Shown one piece after another: positions 9,959-18,669 of a stretch of 46,903 bases of DNA. The translations under genes were made by a program, and so were the position numbers. Within the stretch, counting starts at the first letter, position 1. Each line of letters begins with the position of its first letter. The DNA is from a virus. The stretch covers positions 1 through 46,903 of the IMG/VR virus record IMGVR_UViG_3300042384_000407; one strand, given 5' to 3'. Under the pieces are notes generated by a model. The model saw nothing but the letters and a program-made list of their open reading frames with translations. It made no database searches and was not told the origin of the DNA.

Positions 9959-11788
9959 TTAGTATGTAGTGGAACCTAAGGTTTTAACTCTTATTTTAAT
10001 ATCTTTATTTGGAAATCTGATTTGAAATATCTGATTTGCTTTCATATATATGGTTGAATCAGATTGTACAATTTCTTTTGTTATAGGATTTGACTCTTGA
10101 GCAACCTGTGCTGTTGAATATTCTCCACCAATTTTATTAAAAACTCTAATACTGACCACGTTGACAATACCAGAAATATCATTGATTTCTTTTTGCAAAT
10201 CACCCACAAATAATGGGTCTCCCATCTTACGTTTGTCGATTGAGAAATAAGCTGTTATTTTAGTAATCGCTTCTCTTAATAAATCTGCTTGGTTTTGGTT
10301 TTTATCAACCACCAAATCGATTTCTAAACCCATATCAATAACCTCACCACTAACAATATCCAAATAGTCGTTAATCATTCTATATTCCGACAAGTAATTT
10401 AAAATATTGTTTTTTAGGGTGTTAGAAACTGTATCACTTAAGTTACCATTCTCATCATATGATAATAACTTAATTCTCACTCTGTTGTTTTCTTCCATTA
10501 CATTAACTTTGGCCGGAGCCCCGAATGTTGATGGCATATTTTCAATCAATGATTTATAGTCATTAAGCGTAACTGCTCTGTTTTGTGCTGCGAAATTATA
10601 TGCAACCATATTTCTTAATTCCTCAACAGTTGGTTGATCCGCCCCACCCACAGCCGGTGTTACGTTTGTAACTTGTAATGATTGAGATACTTGGTTATTT
10701 ATAGAACTTAAAGGACCCGTCATCACAAAATCAACATTTTCTACCGTTGTTAAAACACCAACCCCTAGATTACTTTCCTTACCACCACCAATCCTATATT
10801 TTACAAATAAGGTTGTGTTTGCTTTAGGAATTGTACCCATTGACATATTATTTAGATATGTTCCTAGGTTAACCTTTAAATTACTTGTAATATAGTTGTC
10901 CAAATTATCTAATGGATCAACATTACCTGAACCAAATGTTAATGAGAAATAACCTTCTGGTGTATATTCTGTAATAAATTTATTTGAAACCTTAACATTT
11001 GTACCTGCAACAAAATTCTTTTTGTCAGAAGTGCTTGTAGGGTCTTTAATGAATACTTTATCTTGTATTAGTGTTTTAACCTCATACCATTTATTTGTTG
11101 AACTAATAAATTCAGAAGCATTTGGATTAGCACCGAAAGACGTTCCTTCTTTATGTATAATTGAAGTAACTCCTAGAACATTTTTTTCAGGTAAATAGAG
11201 TTTTAAGAATGGTTTTTGGTCTCTTTGCGTGATTGCTCTTCTAAAAATTTTAGTAACACCATTAACAACAGCTTCTCTTTTTGTAATCGTATATGAAATC
11301 AATTTATTATTGGCATCAGAATTTGGTATTTTTAATCTGTTTGGTTCTCCTCTGTCATTAAATGGGTTAGAAAAATCAATATCAGAAATTGTTTCAAATA
11401 TTTGACCACCCCCAGACACTTGAGCGCCAGCTCTTAAGATACCTTCGTATCTTTCATCATCCTTATCACCTCTAACTGGTACATTAATACTAAAATCACA
11501 TAATGAAACGGCCGGTCTTTGACCTGGAACCCTAATTCCGTATGTTTTTGCTATATGAAATAATGATTGTTTTTGTTGAGCAAAGTCCAGCATAGTTTCT
11601 TGCCAAACCCTATCTATATGGTAATGTAAGTTATCCGCAACAGCGGCATTTAAATCCAATGACACCGAAAATATTGATGCGTCATTTGTATTTTTAATTA
11701 ATTCGGGATAGTAATCTTTTGTTAAATTAACTAACTCTTCTCTAATTCCCGCGAAATCTCTATTCGTGTACGATATTTTTTTACTCAT
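9959..11788 (-). CDS. Baseplate wedge protein, gp6/J-like
   Basis: This 609-aa protein resembles the T4 gp6 / P2 gpJ baseplate family, whose dimers form the inner baseplate ring and trigger its transition from hexagon to star. The N-terminus (MSKKISYTNRDFAGIREELV) and the following SVSLDLNAAVADNLHYHID segment are typical. The family hallmark sits at about residues 376-430: an AVGGADQPTVEELR segment followed by AAQNRAVTLNDYKSLIENMP. Length is close to T4 gp6 (660 aa). The gp25-like gene ends one base before its ATG, so the 25-6 adjacency of many contractile systems is kept. High confidence in the family. Confidence 0.92.
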   Translation of the reverse strand: MSKKISYTNRDFAGIREELVNLTKDYYPELIKNTNDASIFSVSLDLNAAVADNLHYHIDRVWQETMLDFAQQKQSLFHIAKTYGIRVPGQRPAVSLCDFSINVPVRGDKDDERYEGILRAGAQVSGGGQIFETISDIDFSNPFNDRGEPNRLKIPNSDANNKLISYTITKREAVVNGVTKIFRRAITQRDQKPFLKLYLPEKNVLGVTSIIHKEGTSFGANPNASEFISSTNKWYEVKTLIQDKVFIKDPTSTSDKKNFVAGTNVKVSNKFITEYTPEGYFSLTFGSGNVDPLDNLDNYITSNLKVNLGTYLNNMSMGTIPKANTTLFVKYRIGGGKESNLGVGVLTTVENVDFVMTGPLSSINNQVSQSLQVTNVTPAVGGADQPTVEELRNMVAYNFAAQNRAVTLNDYKSLIENMPSTFGAPAKVNVMEENNRVRIKLLSYDENGNLSDTVSNTLKNNILNYLSEYRMINDYLDIVSGEVIDMGLEIDLVVDKNQNQADLLREAITKITAYFSIDKRKMGDPLFVGDLQKEINDISGIVNVVSIRVFNKIGGEYSTAQVAQESNPITKEIVQSDSTIYMKANQIFQIRFPNKDIKIRVKTLGSTTY

Positions 11789-11789
11789 C

Positions 11790-12242
11790 TTATATGTTAA
11801 TAATTATAAAATCACTTGAACCAAATGCCCCATTATTTACTGTATAATCAATTCTTACTTTTGCTGTATAAGGTTTGTTTGATGAATCAGATGTTCTAAA
11901 TAATCGACTATCTTCATCTTCACTAACACTAACCTGTTCATCTGGATCATTTTCAGCGTTAACAACCTTTATTGAATTTATATCTAAATTTGGAATGTAT
12001 TTTTTTACCGATTCTCTTATTTCGTCTTCAATATGGTTAAAGGTGATAACATCATTTTGGTCAAAAATATATTCATAAATTCTAGTACCAAAATCAGGTA
12101 AAAAATATCTAGTACCCCTCTTTGTTAATATAAGGTGTATTAGATTCGCTCTAATCTCTTGCTCGGGGGTTTTTGTCATTCTAACAAAGTCACCGACCAT
12201 ACTATCCCTAAATGGGAAATCTATACCATAGGATGTTGCCAT
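11790..12242 (-). CDS. Baseplate wedge protein, gp25/GPW family
   Basis: I annotate 150 aa from the ATG at 12242 (MATSYGIDFPF). The family core is clear: a TPEQEIRANLIHLILTKRGT segment, then RYFLPDFGTRIYEYIFD, then a helical region with DEIRESVKKYIPNLD. gp25 proteins are sheath-initiator-like and join the wedge to the first sheath ring. The frame stays open upstream to another ATG at 12338. That 32-residue extension would encode the terminator hairpin of nrdA and a hydrophobic stretch absent from gp25 proteins, so I reject it. T4 gp25 (132 aa) is also short. A TATTTATT lies 3 nt before the chosen ATG, and one base separates the gene from gp6. Confidence 0.9.
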   Translation of the reverse strand: MATSYGIDFPFRDSMVGDFVRMTKTPEQEIRANLIHLILTKRGTRYFLPDFGTRIYEYIFDQNDVITFNHIEDEIRESVKKYIPNLDINSIKVVNAENDPDEQVSVSEDEDSRLFRTSDSSNKPYTAKVRIDYTVNNGAFGSSDFIIINI

Positions 12243-12245
12243 ACC

Positions 12246-12253
12246 AATAAATA
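12246..12253 (-). promoter_or_regulatory. TATTTATT variant of the putative late element
   Basis: Coding-strand TATTTATT ending 3 nt before the revised gp25 ATG and about 26 nt beyond the nrdA terminator. This is where a new late transcript would be expected to begin. It differs by one base from the eight exact copies. Confidence 0.35.
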
Positions 12254-12279
12254 TAAAGAATACCGAAATGGTAATAAAT

Positions 12280-12315
12280 AAAAAATCGCGACACTTTATT
12301 AAAAAATGTCGCGAT
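12280..12315 (-). terminator. Rho-independent terminator after nrdA
   Basis: On the minus strand ATCGCGACA pairs perfectly with TGTCGCGAT (12307-12315 with 12285-12293), leaving a 13-nt loop, and is followed by TTTTTT. It lies about 30 nt beyond the nrdA stop and closes the replication/nucleotide block before the gp25-gp6 late genes. The GC-rich stem stands out from its AT-rich surroundings. Confidence 0.88.
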
Positions 12316-12346
12316 AATTGTGACTTTTTAGGTGCCACCCATTATA

Positions 12347-14758
12347 TTATGAACCACAACCAACACATTCAAATGGTGAATCGTCTGGTTTTGCTGTCAA
12401 GGTTGCATCGTTTTGTTCAAAATGTATTGAATTCGTCGTTTGTGCTTGCACTGGTTCTGGTTTTGGTGTTGTGGCTGAAATATCCACCCCTAAACTTTTT
12501 ATAGCATCTACCGCTGAACGAGTTCTTAAATAATACATTCCGGTTTTTAAACCCATTTTCCAACCATAAATGTGTGCCGCCAATAATTTTGGTTTTGTCA
12601 CATTGTCCATAAATAAATTCATAGATTGTGATTGGTCAATATAAACAGCGCGATTTGCAGCCATTTGGATAATTCTTTTTTGTGACATTTCCCAAACGGT
12701 TTTATATATCTCTTTTAATTCTGTAGGAATTTCTGGGATATTTTGAACAGAACCATTTTCCATAATTAATTTATTTTTGATGGTATCGTTCCACATACCA
12801 ATCTTTAATAAATCTTTTACTAAATGTTTGTTAATTACAACAAATTCTCCACTTAAAGTTCTTCTCAAGTAAAGATTTGTTGTGAATGGTTCAAACGCTT
12901 CATTGTTACCCAAAATTTGTGCTGTAGATGCCGTTGGCATAGGTGCAACTAATAACGAGTTTCTAACACCAAATTTGATGATTTCTTTTCTTAGTGATTT
13001 CCAGTCCCATCTACCTGAAGTGTCCTTATCAGTTTTACCCCACATTTGATATTGTAAAATACCTTGAGATAAAGGTGATCCTTCAAATGTTTCATAAGCA
13101 CCTTCTTTTTGTGCTATCTCCATTGAAGATGTTAGTGCAGCAAAATAAATTGTTTCAAAAATTTCCACTTGGATTTTATCCGCCAATTCACTTTCAAATG
13201 CAATACCTAACAAACAGAAAATATCTGCTAAACCTTGAATACCTAAACCTACTGGTCTGTGTCTAAAGTTAGAACGTTTAGTTTCTTCTGTCGGGTAATA
13301 ATTTAAATCAATCACATTGTTTAAGTTCCTAACAATTTGCTTAGTAGTTTCATATAATAATTCATGATTGAACTCACCATTAATAATATATTTTGGTAAA
13401 GCGATTGACGCTAAATTACAAACCGCTTGTTCATCGGCAGATGAATATTCGATAATTTCAGTACATAAGTTAGATGACTTGATTGTACCTAAATTCTTTT
13501 GGTTTGATTTATAATTTGCAGGGTCTTTGTACAACATGTAAGGTGTACCTGTTTCCATTTGCGCTTCTAAAATCTTATCCATCAATTTTCTTGCCTTTAC
13601 AACTTTACGCGCTCTACCTTCTTGTTCGTATTGTTCATATAATTTTGTAAAGTTCTTTTCTTCTGGTGTATCATATGTATCAGATAAACCTGGAGCTTCG
13701 TCTGGTGTGAATAGTGACCAATCACCATCTTCCTCAACTCGCTTCATGAATAAATCTGGAGTCCACATTGCTAAAAATAAATCTCTAGCACGCATCTCTT
13801 CTTTACCAGTATTTTTTCTTAATTCAATAAATTCAAAAACGTCTGAATGCCAAGGTTCTAAATAAATTGCAAATGAACCTTTACGTTTACCACCTTGATT
13901 AATCCAACGAGCAATTTCATTGTATGTCTTCATCATAGGGATTAAGCCATCAGATTCACCGCCTGTACCCTTTATATACGCACCCTTTGCTCTAACATTG
14001 TGAACGTGTAATCCAATACCACCGGCCCATTTAGATATGTGTGCAACGTCTTTAATTGTTGAAAACAACCCCTCGATACTGTCATCTTTATTCGCTAATA
14101 AGAAACATGATGACATTTGTGCCTTTGGTGTTCCGGCATTAAACAATGTTGGTGTTGCGTGTGTATATAAATGAGTAGACAAATCATCATAGATCCTTAA
14201 GCCCATTTCTAAATCACCATTACAAATACCCATAGCAACTCGCATATAAAGATACTGTGGTCTTTCAACTATTTTTTCGCCAATCTTTAATAGGTATGAT
14301 CTTTCTAAAGTTTTAATCCCAAAAAAATCAAAATCTAAATCCCTTTCGATATCAATCGCTGAGTCAATTACTTCTTTGTTTTCCAAAACAAAATCATATA
14401 GATTTTTTGAAATCAATGATGATTCTTTTCCAGTTTTAGGTTCATTGAAAGAATATAATTGTTTAATACATTGTGAAAATTTATTTGGTGTTGATTTATG
14501 TAAATTTGAAACAGCAATTCTACCAGCTAATTTTGCGTAATCTGGATGAGTTGTTGTCATTGATGCGGCGGTTTCAGCCGCTAGTTTATCTAACTCTAAT
14601 GTACTAATTCCATCATATATCCCTTGCGTTACTTTAAGAGTGATGTATGTTGGGTCAATATATTCCAAATTTAAGTCATGACAAAGGGCACTAATTCTTT
14701 TAGTAATTTTGTCATATCTCATTTCTTCTAATTCACCGTTTCTTTTTTTTACCTTCAT
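12347..14758 (-). CDS. nrdA: Ribonucleoside-diphosphate reductase class Ia, large subunit
   Basis: The 803-aa catalytic subunit reduces NDPs to dNDPs together with NrdB. An ATP-cone occupies roughly residues 1-95, the allosteric activity site. The active-site set is complete: redox Cys218 (MSSCFL) and Cys447 (AVCNLA), and Asn430, thiyl-radical Cys432 and Glu434 in SNLCTE. The radical-relay Tyr pair lies in GMYYLRTR, and the C-terminal shuttle pair is Cys798/Cys801 in CVGCGS. The sequence is of the eukaryote-like NrdA type also common in Bacteroidota; Cys218 even has the same number as in mammalian R1. No intein or intron interrupts it. It follows nrdB by 11 nt and ends 32 nt before a terminator. 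It supplies dNTPs for phage replication. Confidence 0.97.
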   Translation of the reverse strand: MKVKKRNGELEEMRYDKITKRISALCHDLNLEYIDPTYITLKVTQGIYDGISTLELDKLAAETAASMTTTHPDYAKLAGRIAVSNLHKSTPNKFSQCIKQLYSFNEPKTGKESSLISKNLYDFVLENKEVIDSAIDIERDLDFDFFGIKTLERSYLLKIGEKIVERPQYLYMRVAMGICNGDLEMGLRIYDDLSTHLYTHATPTLFNAGTPKAQMSSCFLLANKDDSIEGLFSTIKDVAHISKWAGGIGLHVHNVRAKGAYIKGTGGESDGLIPMMKTYNEIARWINQGGKRKGSFAIYLEPWHSDVFEFIELRKNTGKEEMRARDLFLAMWTPDLFMKRVEEDGDWSLFTPDEAPGLSDTYDTPEEKNFTKLYEQYEQEGRARKVVKARKLMDKILEAQMETGTPYMLYKDPANYKSNQKNLGTIKSSNLCTEIIEYSSADEQAVCNLASIALPKYIINGEFNHELLYETTKQIVRNLNNVIDLNYYPTEETKRSNFRHRPVGLGIQGLADIFCLLGIAFESELADKIQVEIFETIYFAALTSSMEIAQKEGAYETFEGSPLSQGILQYQMWGKTDKDTSGRWDWKSLRKEIIKFGVRNSLLVAPMPTASTAQILGNNEAFEPFTTNLYLRRTLSGEFVVINKHLVKDLLKIGMWNDTIKNKLIMENGSVQNIPEIPTELKEIYKTVWEMSQKRIIQMAANRAVYIDQSQSMNLFMDNVTKPKLLAAHIYGWKMGLKTGMYYLRTRSAVDAIKSLGVDISATTPKPEPVQAQTTNSIHFEQNDATLTAKPDDSPFECVGCGS

Positions 14759-14769
14759 TTTTTATTATT

Positions 14770-15744
14770 TTAAAAATCCATGTCAGAAAATGCGCTGTCA
14801 AGTTCTTCTTCAGCTTTATTATGTACTCCTGCTTTTTGGTACTCAGCAACTCTTTTTTCAAAGAAATTGGTTTTACCTTGAATAGCGATATTCTCCATGA
14901 AGTCAAATGGATTCGCTACGTTGTATACTTTAGAACAACCTAAAGCAACTAATAACCTGTCTGTGACAAATTCAAGATACTGAGACATTAAATCTGAGTT
15001 CATACCGATTAATCTAACAGGTAACGCCTCTAATATAAATTCCTTCTCAATTTCTAATGCGCTAACAATGATTTCTTTAAGTTTCTTTTCAGGTATTTTT
15101 TTCTCAATATGACTGTTGTATAAATGACAAGCAAAATCACAATGCATACCTTCGTCTCTAGAAATTAATTCATTGGAGAATGTTAATCCAGGCATTAGAC
15201 CTCTCTTTTTTAACCAAAAGATAGAACAAAATGAACCCGAAAAAAAGATACCTTCAACAGCCGCAAACGCAACTAATCTTTCAACAAAAGATTCAGAATT
15301 AATCCATTTAATAGCCCAATCAGCTTTCTTTTTAATTGCTGGGATTGTATCTACTGCACGGAAAAGATGCATTTGTTCTTCTCTATCTTTAATGTATGTG
15401 TCAATCAATAATGAATATGTTTCACTATGGATATTTTCCATCATTATTTGAAATCCGTAGAAAAATTTTGCTTCAGTATATTGAACCTCATTTACGAAGT
15501 TCATTGCTAAATTCTCATTAACAATACCATCCGATGCCGCAAAAAATGCCAACACATTCTTAATAAAATGTTGTTCATCATTATTAAGTTTATGCTCCCA
15601 GTCAGTAATATCTTGACCTAAATCAATCTCTTCTGCTGTCCAAATACACGCTTCTTGTTGTTTGTACAATTTCCAAATATCCTCATGTTCTATTGGGAAC
15701 AAAACAAATCGGTTTGGGTTTTCAACCAAAATTTTCTCTACCAT
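14770..15744 (-). CDS. nrdB: Ribonucleoside-diphosphate reductase class Ia, small subunit
   Basis: This 324-aa R2 subunit carries the diiron-tyrosyl cofactor that starts radical chemistry in NrdA. All ligands are visible: Asp72, Glu103, His106 (ENIHSE), Glu164 (AAVEGIFF), Glu198 and His201 (RDEGMH). The radical Tyr110 lies in HSETYSLL. Segments such as [18 protein letters not shown] and [20 protein letters not shown] look nearly identical to the corresponding parts of animal R2 from memory. The C-terminus ends in FSDMDF, the expected R1-docking tail. This places it in the eukaryote-like NrdB group, which also occurs in Bacteroidota. It sits between the helicase and nrdA with gaps of 14 and 11 nt, so the three are likely co-transcribed. 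Confidence 0.97.
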   Translation of the reverse strand: MVEKILVENPNRFVLFPIEHEDIWKLYKQQEACIWTAEEIDLGQDITDWEHKLNNDEQHFIKNVLAFFAASDGIVNENLAMNFVNEVQYTEAKFFYGFQIMMENIHSETYSLLIDTYIKDREEQMHLFRAVDTIPAIKKKADWAIKWINSESFVERLVAFAAVEGIFFSGSFCSIFWLKKRGLMPGLTFSNELISRDEGMHCDFACHLYNSHIEKKIPEKKLKEIIVSALEIEKEFILEALPVRLIGMNSDLMSQYLEFVTDRLLVALGCSKVYNVANPFDFMENIAIQGKTNFFEKRVAEYQKAGVHNKAEEELDSAFSDMDF

Positions 15745-15758
15745 AATTTATTGTTTTT

Positions 15759-17144
15759 TTAGTTAGTTACGCGAGTTTTTGTTTTCTCGTCTAATAGTTT
15801 TCTAATTCTTTGCTTGTTTTTTTCTTCTTTGTCTTGTTCAAAACCAAGCATAGTGCTTTGTGAATCAGTATCAATCGTTAAATACTCATTGTTAAAGTGG
15901 CAGTTATCAAATATAACACCATCTCTACCAACTCTAGATTTTAACAATGTAAGAGTTGCCAAATTTAATTCTTTTTGTTGTAATGTTTTACCAATAGATA
16001 AAACTACGTGACCAATTTGTGCTTTCTTAATAGAACCACCCATTTGGTCCGTTGTAACTACTTCGCTTTTAATTGATTCTCTATTACCTTGTGTTGCAGT
16101 CCAGATTGCAATATCAAACTCAGAAGTCATCGATTCCAATTGTCTCATAATAGCACCTTCACCTTTCCATTCTTCACCAAATGCACTTCTTTCTGGTGAA
16201 ATACAATCAACATAGTCCAGTGTTAATAAATCTATTTTAAAACCATCGGCAATCATCTTTCTTAATTTAGATTTAATTTCACTAACGGTTACAGAATCAC
16301 TAGGTAATTTTAATAACCTAATTTGACCTTTAGACCTTTCTTTGGCTTCATTAACTCTTTTTTCAACCTCTTCAGGAACTTCTGTTTGGTCGTCTGGCGC
16401 AATCCCAGACCAAATTGTAAAATGCTTTCTTTTAATATTATTGACGTTATCCTCAAAAAATATTTGAACAACATTAAAATCATTATTAAACGCTGCGTTC
16501 GCAAACTTGGTTAGTAACGTTGTTTTACCAGTACCTGTTGGTGCTAATACCACACCTAACTCACCTCTACCTAGACCACCCTTTAATAAGTTATCAACGC
16601 CCACAACACCTGTTGGTATAGCGGTTCTACAATCTTTTTGTAATGCCGACATGACATCGTCAAAAATATCTGTCATATCATGATCAATCACACCAACCTG
16701 TAGTGCTTTTTGAATAATATTTTCAATTCTTTTGTATGCTTCAAATTCACCGTCATTAGTTATCGCCTCAACTTCTTTTAATGCTTTCTTTAACACTTGT
16801 TGTTTACAGAAATTAAGGGCACTGCCTTGAATGTGCAATGCATCGTTAATTTCTATAGTTTGAATATCACTTAATGTGTCAATAATAACTTTAGAAGACG
16901 ATGAACCTTCTTTTGTTTCAATTAAAATTTTATTTTTAATAGTTTCATAAGCTGGTATTGAATTTAAGGTTATATACAACTCTTTAATATGTTCCATAAT
17001 CACTCTAAAATACACACCATCAAAGTAGTTGCTTTCGATAACTTCAACAATTGAATCACCGAATTTTTTATCTTCAATAATTGTTTTTAATAATGATTGT
17101 TGGAATCTAGGACCCAAATAACCAAAATTCATTTCTTTCGACAT
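15759..17144 (-). CDS. Replicative DNA helicase, DnaB/gp41-like
   Basis: This 461-aa protein has a helical N-terminal domain (about 1-150) and a RecA-like DnaB C-terminal domain. Walker A is at about 201-209 (APTGTGKTT) and is followed by the acidic pair in IFFEDNVNNIKRKH. A Walker B-like segment is LLTLDYVDCISPE, and the sensor region is WTATQGNRES. The length matches T4 gp41 (475 aa). By family it is the hexameric 5'-3' helicase unwinding DNA ahead of the phage polymerase and carrying the primase. It lies 36 nt downstream of a 147-aa unknown and 14 nt before nrdB. No primase (gp61-like) or obvious loader is in this window. Confidence 0.93.
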   Translation of the reverse strand: MSKEMNFGYLGPRFQQSLLKTIIEDKKFGDSIVEVIESNYFDGVYFRVIMEHIKELYITLNSIPAYETIKNKILIETKEGSSSSKVIIDTLSDIQTIEINDALHIQGSALNFCKQQVLKKALKEVEAITNDGEFEAYKRIENIIQKALQVGVIDHDMTDIFDDVMSALQKDCRTAIPTGVVGVDNLLKGGLGRGELGVVLAPTGTGKTTLLTKFANAAFNNDFNVVQIFFEDNVNNIKRKHFTIWSGIAPDDQTEVPEEVEKRVNEAKERSKGQIRLLKLPSDSVTVSEIKSKLRKMIADGFKIDLLTLDYVDCISPERSAFGEEWKGEGAIMRQLESMTSEFDIAIWTATQGNRESIKSEVVTTDQMGGSIKKAQIGHVVLSIGKTLQQKELNLATLTLLKSRVGRDGVIFDNCHFNNEYLTIDTDSQSTMLGFEQDKEEKNKQRIRKLLDEKTKTRVTN

Positions 17145-17180
17145 AATCTTTTTTTTTAAATTAAATTAAATAACTATATC

Positions 17181-17624
17181 TTACAGTTCATACTGTAGAT
17201 ATACCGTTTCTAGGTCTTCTCTTGACATTATGTCAGTTAAATCAGATAAAATTCTTCTCAAATTTGGTCTAATGTCAACCGAGTATCTCACTTTTGGATG
17301 GAACACACTCGCAAGGAAAATCCTTTCAATAAATACATCGTTACCTTGTTTCACTTGTAACAAAAAGTATTGTTCTTCGGTTTCTTTTGGGTCTTCCACG
17401 TATGTCGAATTCAGGATATAATTTTGATTTTCAACCAAATAATTGGAACTTTTTATTTTTAAATCCTCACTAATTTCTACACAAATATCTTGTATATAAT
17501 AGTGCAGGTCCATAGACCGTCTACTAACTGGGTTATAGTCGTGGACATTAAAAAATCTTTGGCAGATGATGTTATTGTCCAACGTCAAAAGGAATTCAAA
17601 TTTGTTTTGTTCTTGGATGTTCAT
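17181..17624 (-). CDS. Conserved-looking hypothetical protein in the replication block
   Basis: The 147-aa acidic protein begins MNIQEQNKFEFLLTLDNNII and ends DLETVYLQYEL. It appears alpha/beta with no membrane segment and no nucleotide-binding motif. It is tightly packed (3 nt after the 5'-3' exonuclease gene, 36 nt before the helicase gene), so it is probably co-expressed with them. A helicase-loader or replication accessory role would fit the position, but nothing in the sequence shows it. I do not recognise the family. Confidence 0.7.
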   Translation of the reverse strand: MNIQEQNKFEFLLTLDNNIICQRFFNVHDYNPVSRRSMDLHYYIQDICVEISEDLKIKSSNYLVENQNYILNSTYVEDPKETEEQYFLLQVKQGNDVFIERIFLASVFHPKVRYSVDIRPNLRRILSDLTDIMSREDLETVYLQYEL

Positions 17625-17627
17625 GTT

Positions 17628-18641
17628 TTAAATTTTAAATTTTATTATTTTTTTATTTTTTTCTTTTCTGGTTAACCTCAGAAAGGGGTTTAGAAATTTT
17701 ATCCAGGCGTCTTCTTGTTTGGGTAATACGGTGAACATCCCGTCATCCATCATCATTTTCATAGTATTTTTATATGATCGCCCTTCGGAATCCAATGTTT
17801 CATTTATTAAGTCAAGTATTTGCGTTTTCGCATCATCAGTTAATATTGGTTCCGTTAAATCAACTATTTTTTCATTTGTTTCGAAAAATTCTTCACCTAG
17901 TACCCCTAATTTGCTAACACCAGTAAGTAAATTCTGTAAGGTTTTGTTGTGTTTATCCACTTGCCATATTTCTTCTGCTTTAGTTCTAACCTCGTTAAGT
18001 GTTAAAATTTTTGTTTGCATTTCAGGAAATAACCCAATCATCCTTTTCAGTCCTAAGTTTCTAATACCAAATATGTTATCAGATGGGTCTCCGCACAGCA
18101 TTTTTACAATTTTAACATTTTCAATTAAGATTGTTTCATGGTCGTATTCAATATTATCCCCTGGTTTATATATTTTGCCATGTGCTGGATTATATAAATC
18201 AGTATCAACTGAAACTAATTGTGCTAAATCCCTATCTGATGAATAGATGATTTTTTTCTCTTTGGGTGAATTTTGTGAATAATAGGCAATACAATCATCT
18301 GATTCGCAATTTTGATATTCGCCTTGGCGTACGTATAACTCTTCTAGATATTGTTTAATTCGAACTCTTTGATAACCGTATGAACTTTGTGCTTCATCCG
18401 TCCATCTGTTACTTCTTCTTGTGTCTTTGTATAAGTGGTAAATTTTTTTCCGAGTGGCGGCACTGTCGGCACCATCCCAAAAAACGCATATCTTGTCTAG
18501 GTGGTATGTCTCAAATGATTTTCTAAGAGTATTGAGAAAATGATAAATTCCTCCAATATGTTTTCCCTTATAGAAGTAATTTTTGACACCAAAAAAACCA
18601 ATCGTAAGTAAATTGTCACCATCAACAAGCAGTACAGACAT
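17628..18641 (-). CDS. 5'-3' exonuclease / flap endonuclease (T4 RNase H-like)
   Basis: The 337-aa protein belongs to the PIN/FEN-type nucleases that remove RNA primers and flaps from lagging-strand fragments. Acidic metal-binding clusters are in the expected order: VDGDN at residues 6-10, CESDDCIAYY around 113-122, SSDRDLAQLV, and CGDPSDNIFGI, followed by the helix-hairpin-helix-like GLKRMIGLF. T4 RNase H is 305 aa. The gene lies 28 nt downstream of uvsX. Its start (MSVLLVDGDN) puts the first catalytic Asp at residue 7, as is usual for this family, which supports the start choice. Confidence 0.9.
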   Translation of the reverse strand: MSVLLVDGDNLLTIGFFGVKNYFYKGKHIGGIYHFLNTLRKSFETYHLDKICVFWDGADSAATRKKIYHLYKDTRRSNRWTDEAQSSYGYQRVRIKQYLEELYVRQGEYQNCESDDCIAYYSQNSPKEKKIIYSSDRDLAQLVSVDTDLYNPAHGKIYKPGDNIEYDHETILIENVKIVKMLCGDPSDNIFGIRNLGLKRMIGLFPEMQTKILTLNEVRTKAEEIWQVDKHNKTLQNLLTGVSKLGVLGEEFFETNEKIVDLTEPILTDDAKTQILDLINETLDSEGRSYKNTMKMMMDDGMFTVLPKQEDAWIKFLNPFLRLTRKEKNKKIIKFKI

Positions 18642-18669
18642 TTAAAATTTAAATTATAATGTTAAAAAA

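Noticed and set aside
9900-9965. 9-bp inverted repeat ATACTAATA/TATTAGTAT spanning the gap between the gp6-like and 1291-aa genes.
   Set aside because: The arms are about 48 nt apart, AT-only apart from one C/G pair, and no T-run follows; too weak for a terminator or operator call.
12347-14758. Possible intein or intron in nrdA, as often seen in phage RNR genes.
   Set aside because: All catalytic motifs run in order at normal spacing and the length (803 aa) is ordinary.
17719-18246. Plus-strand open frame of 175 aa opposite the 5'-3' exonuclease gene.
   Set aside because: It lies fully antisense to a gene with intact catalytic motifs, and its Ser/Phe/Ile/Val-rich composition is that of a shadow frame.
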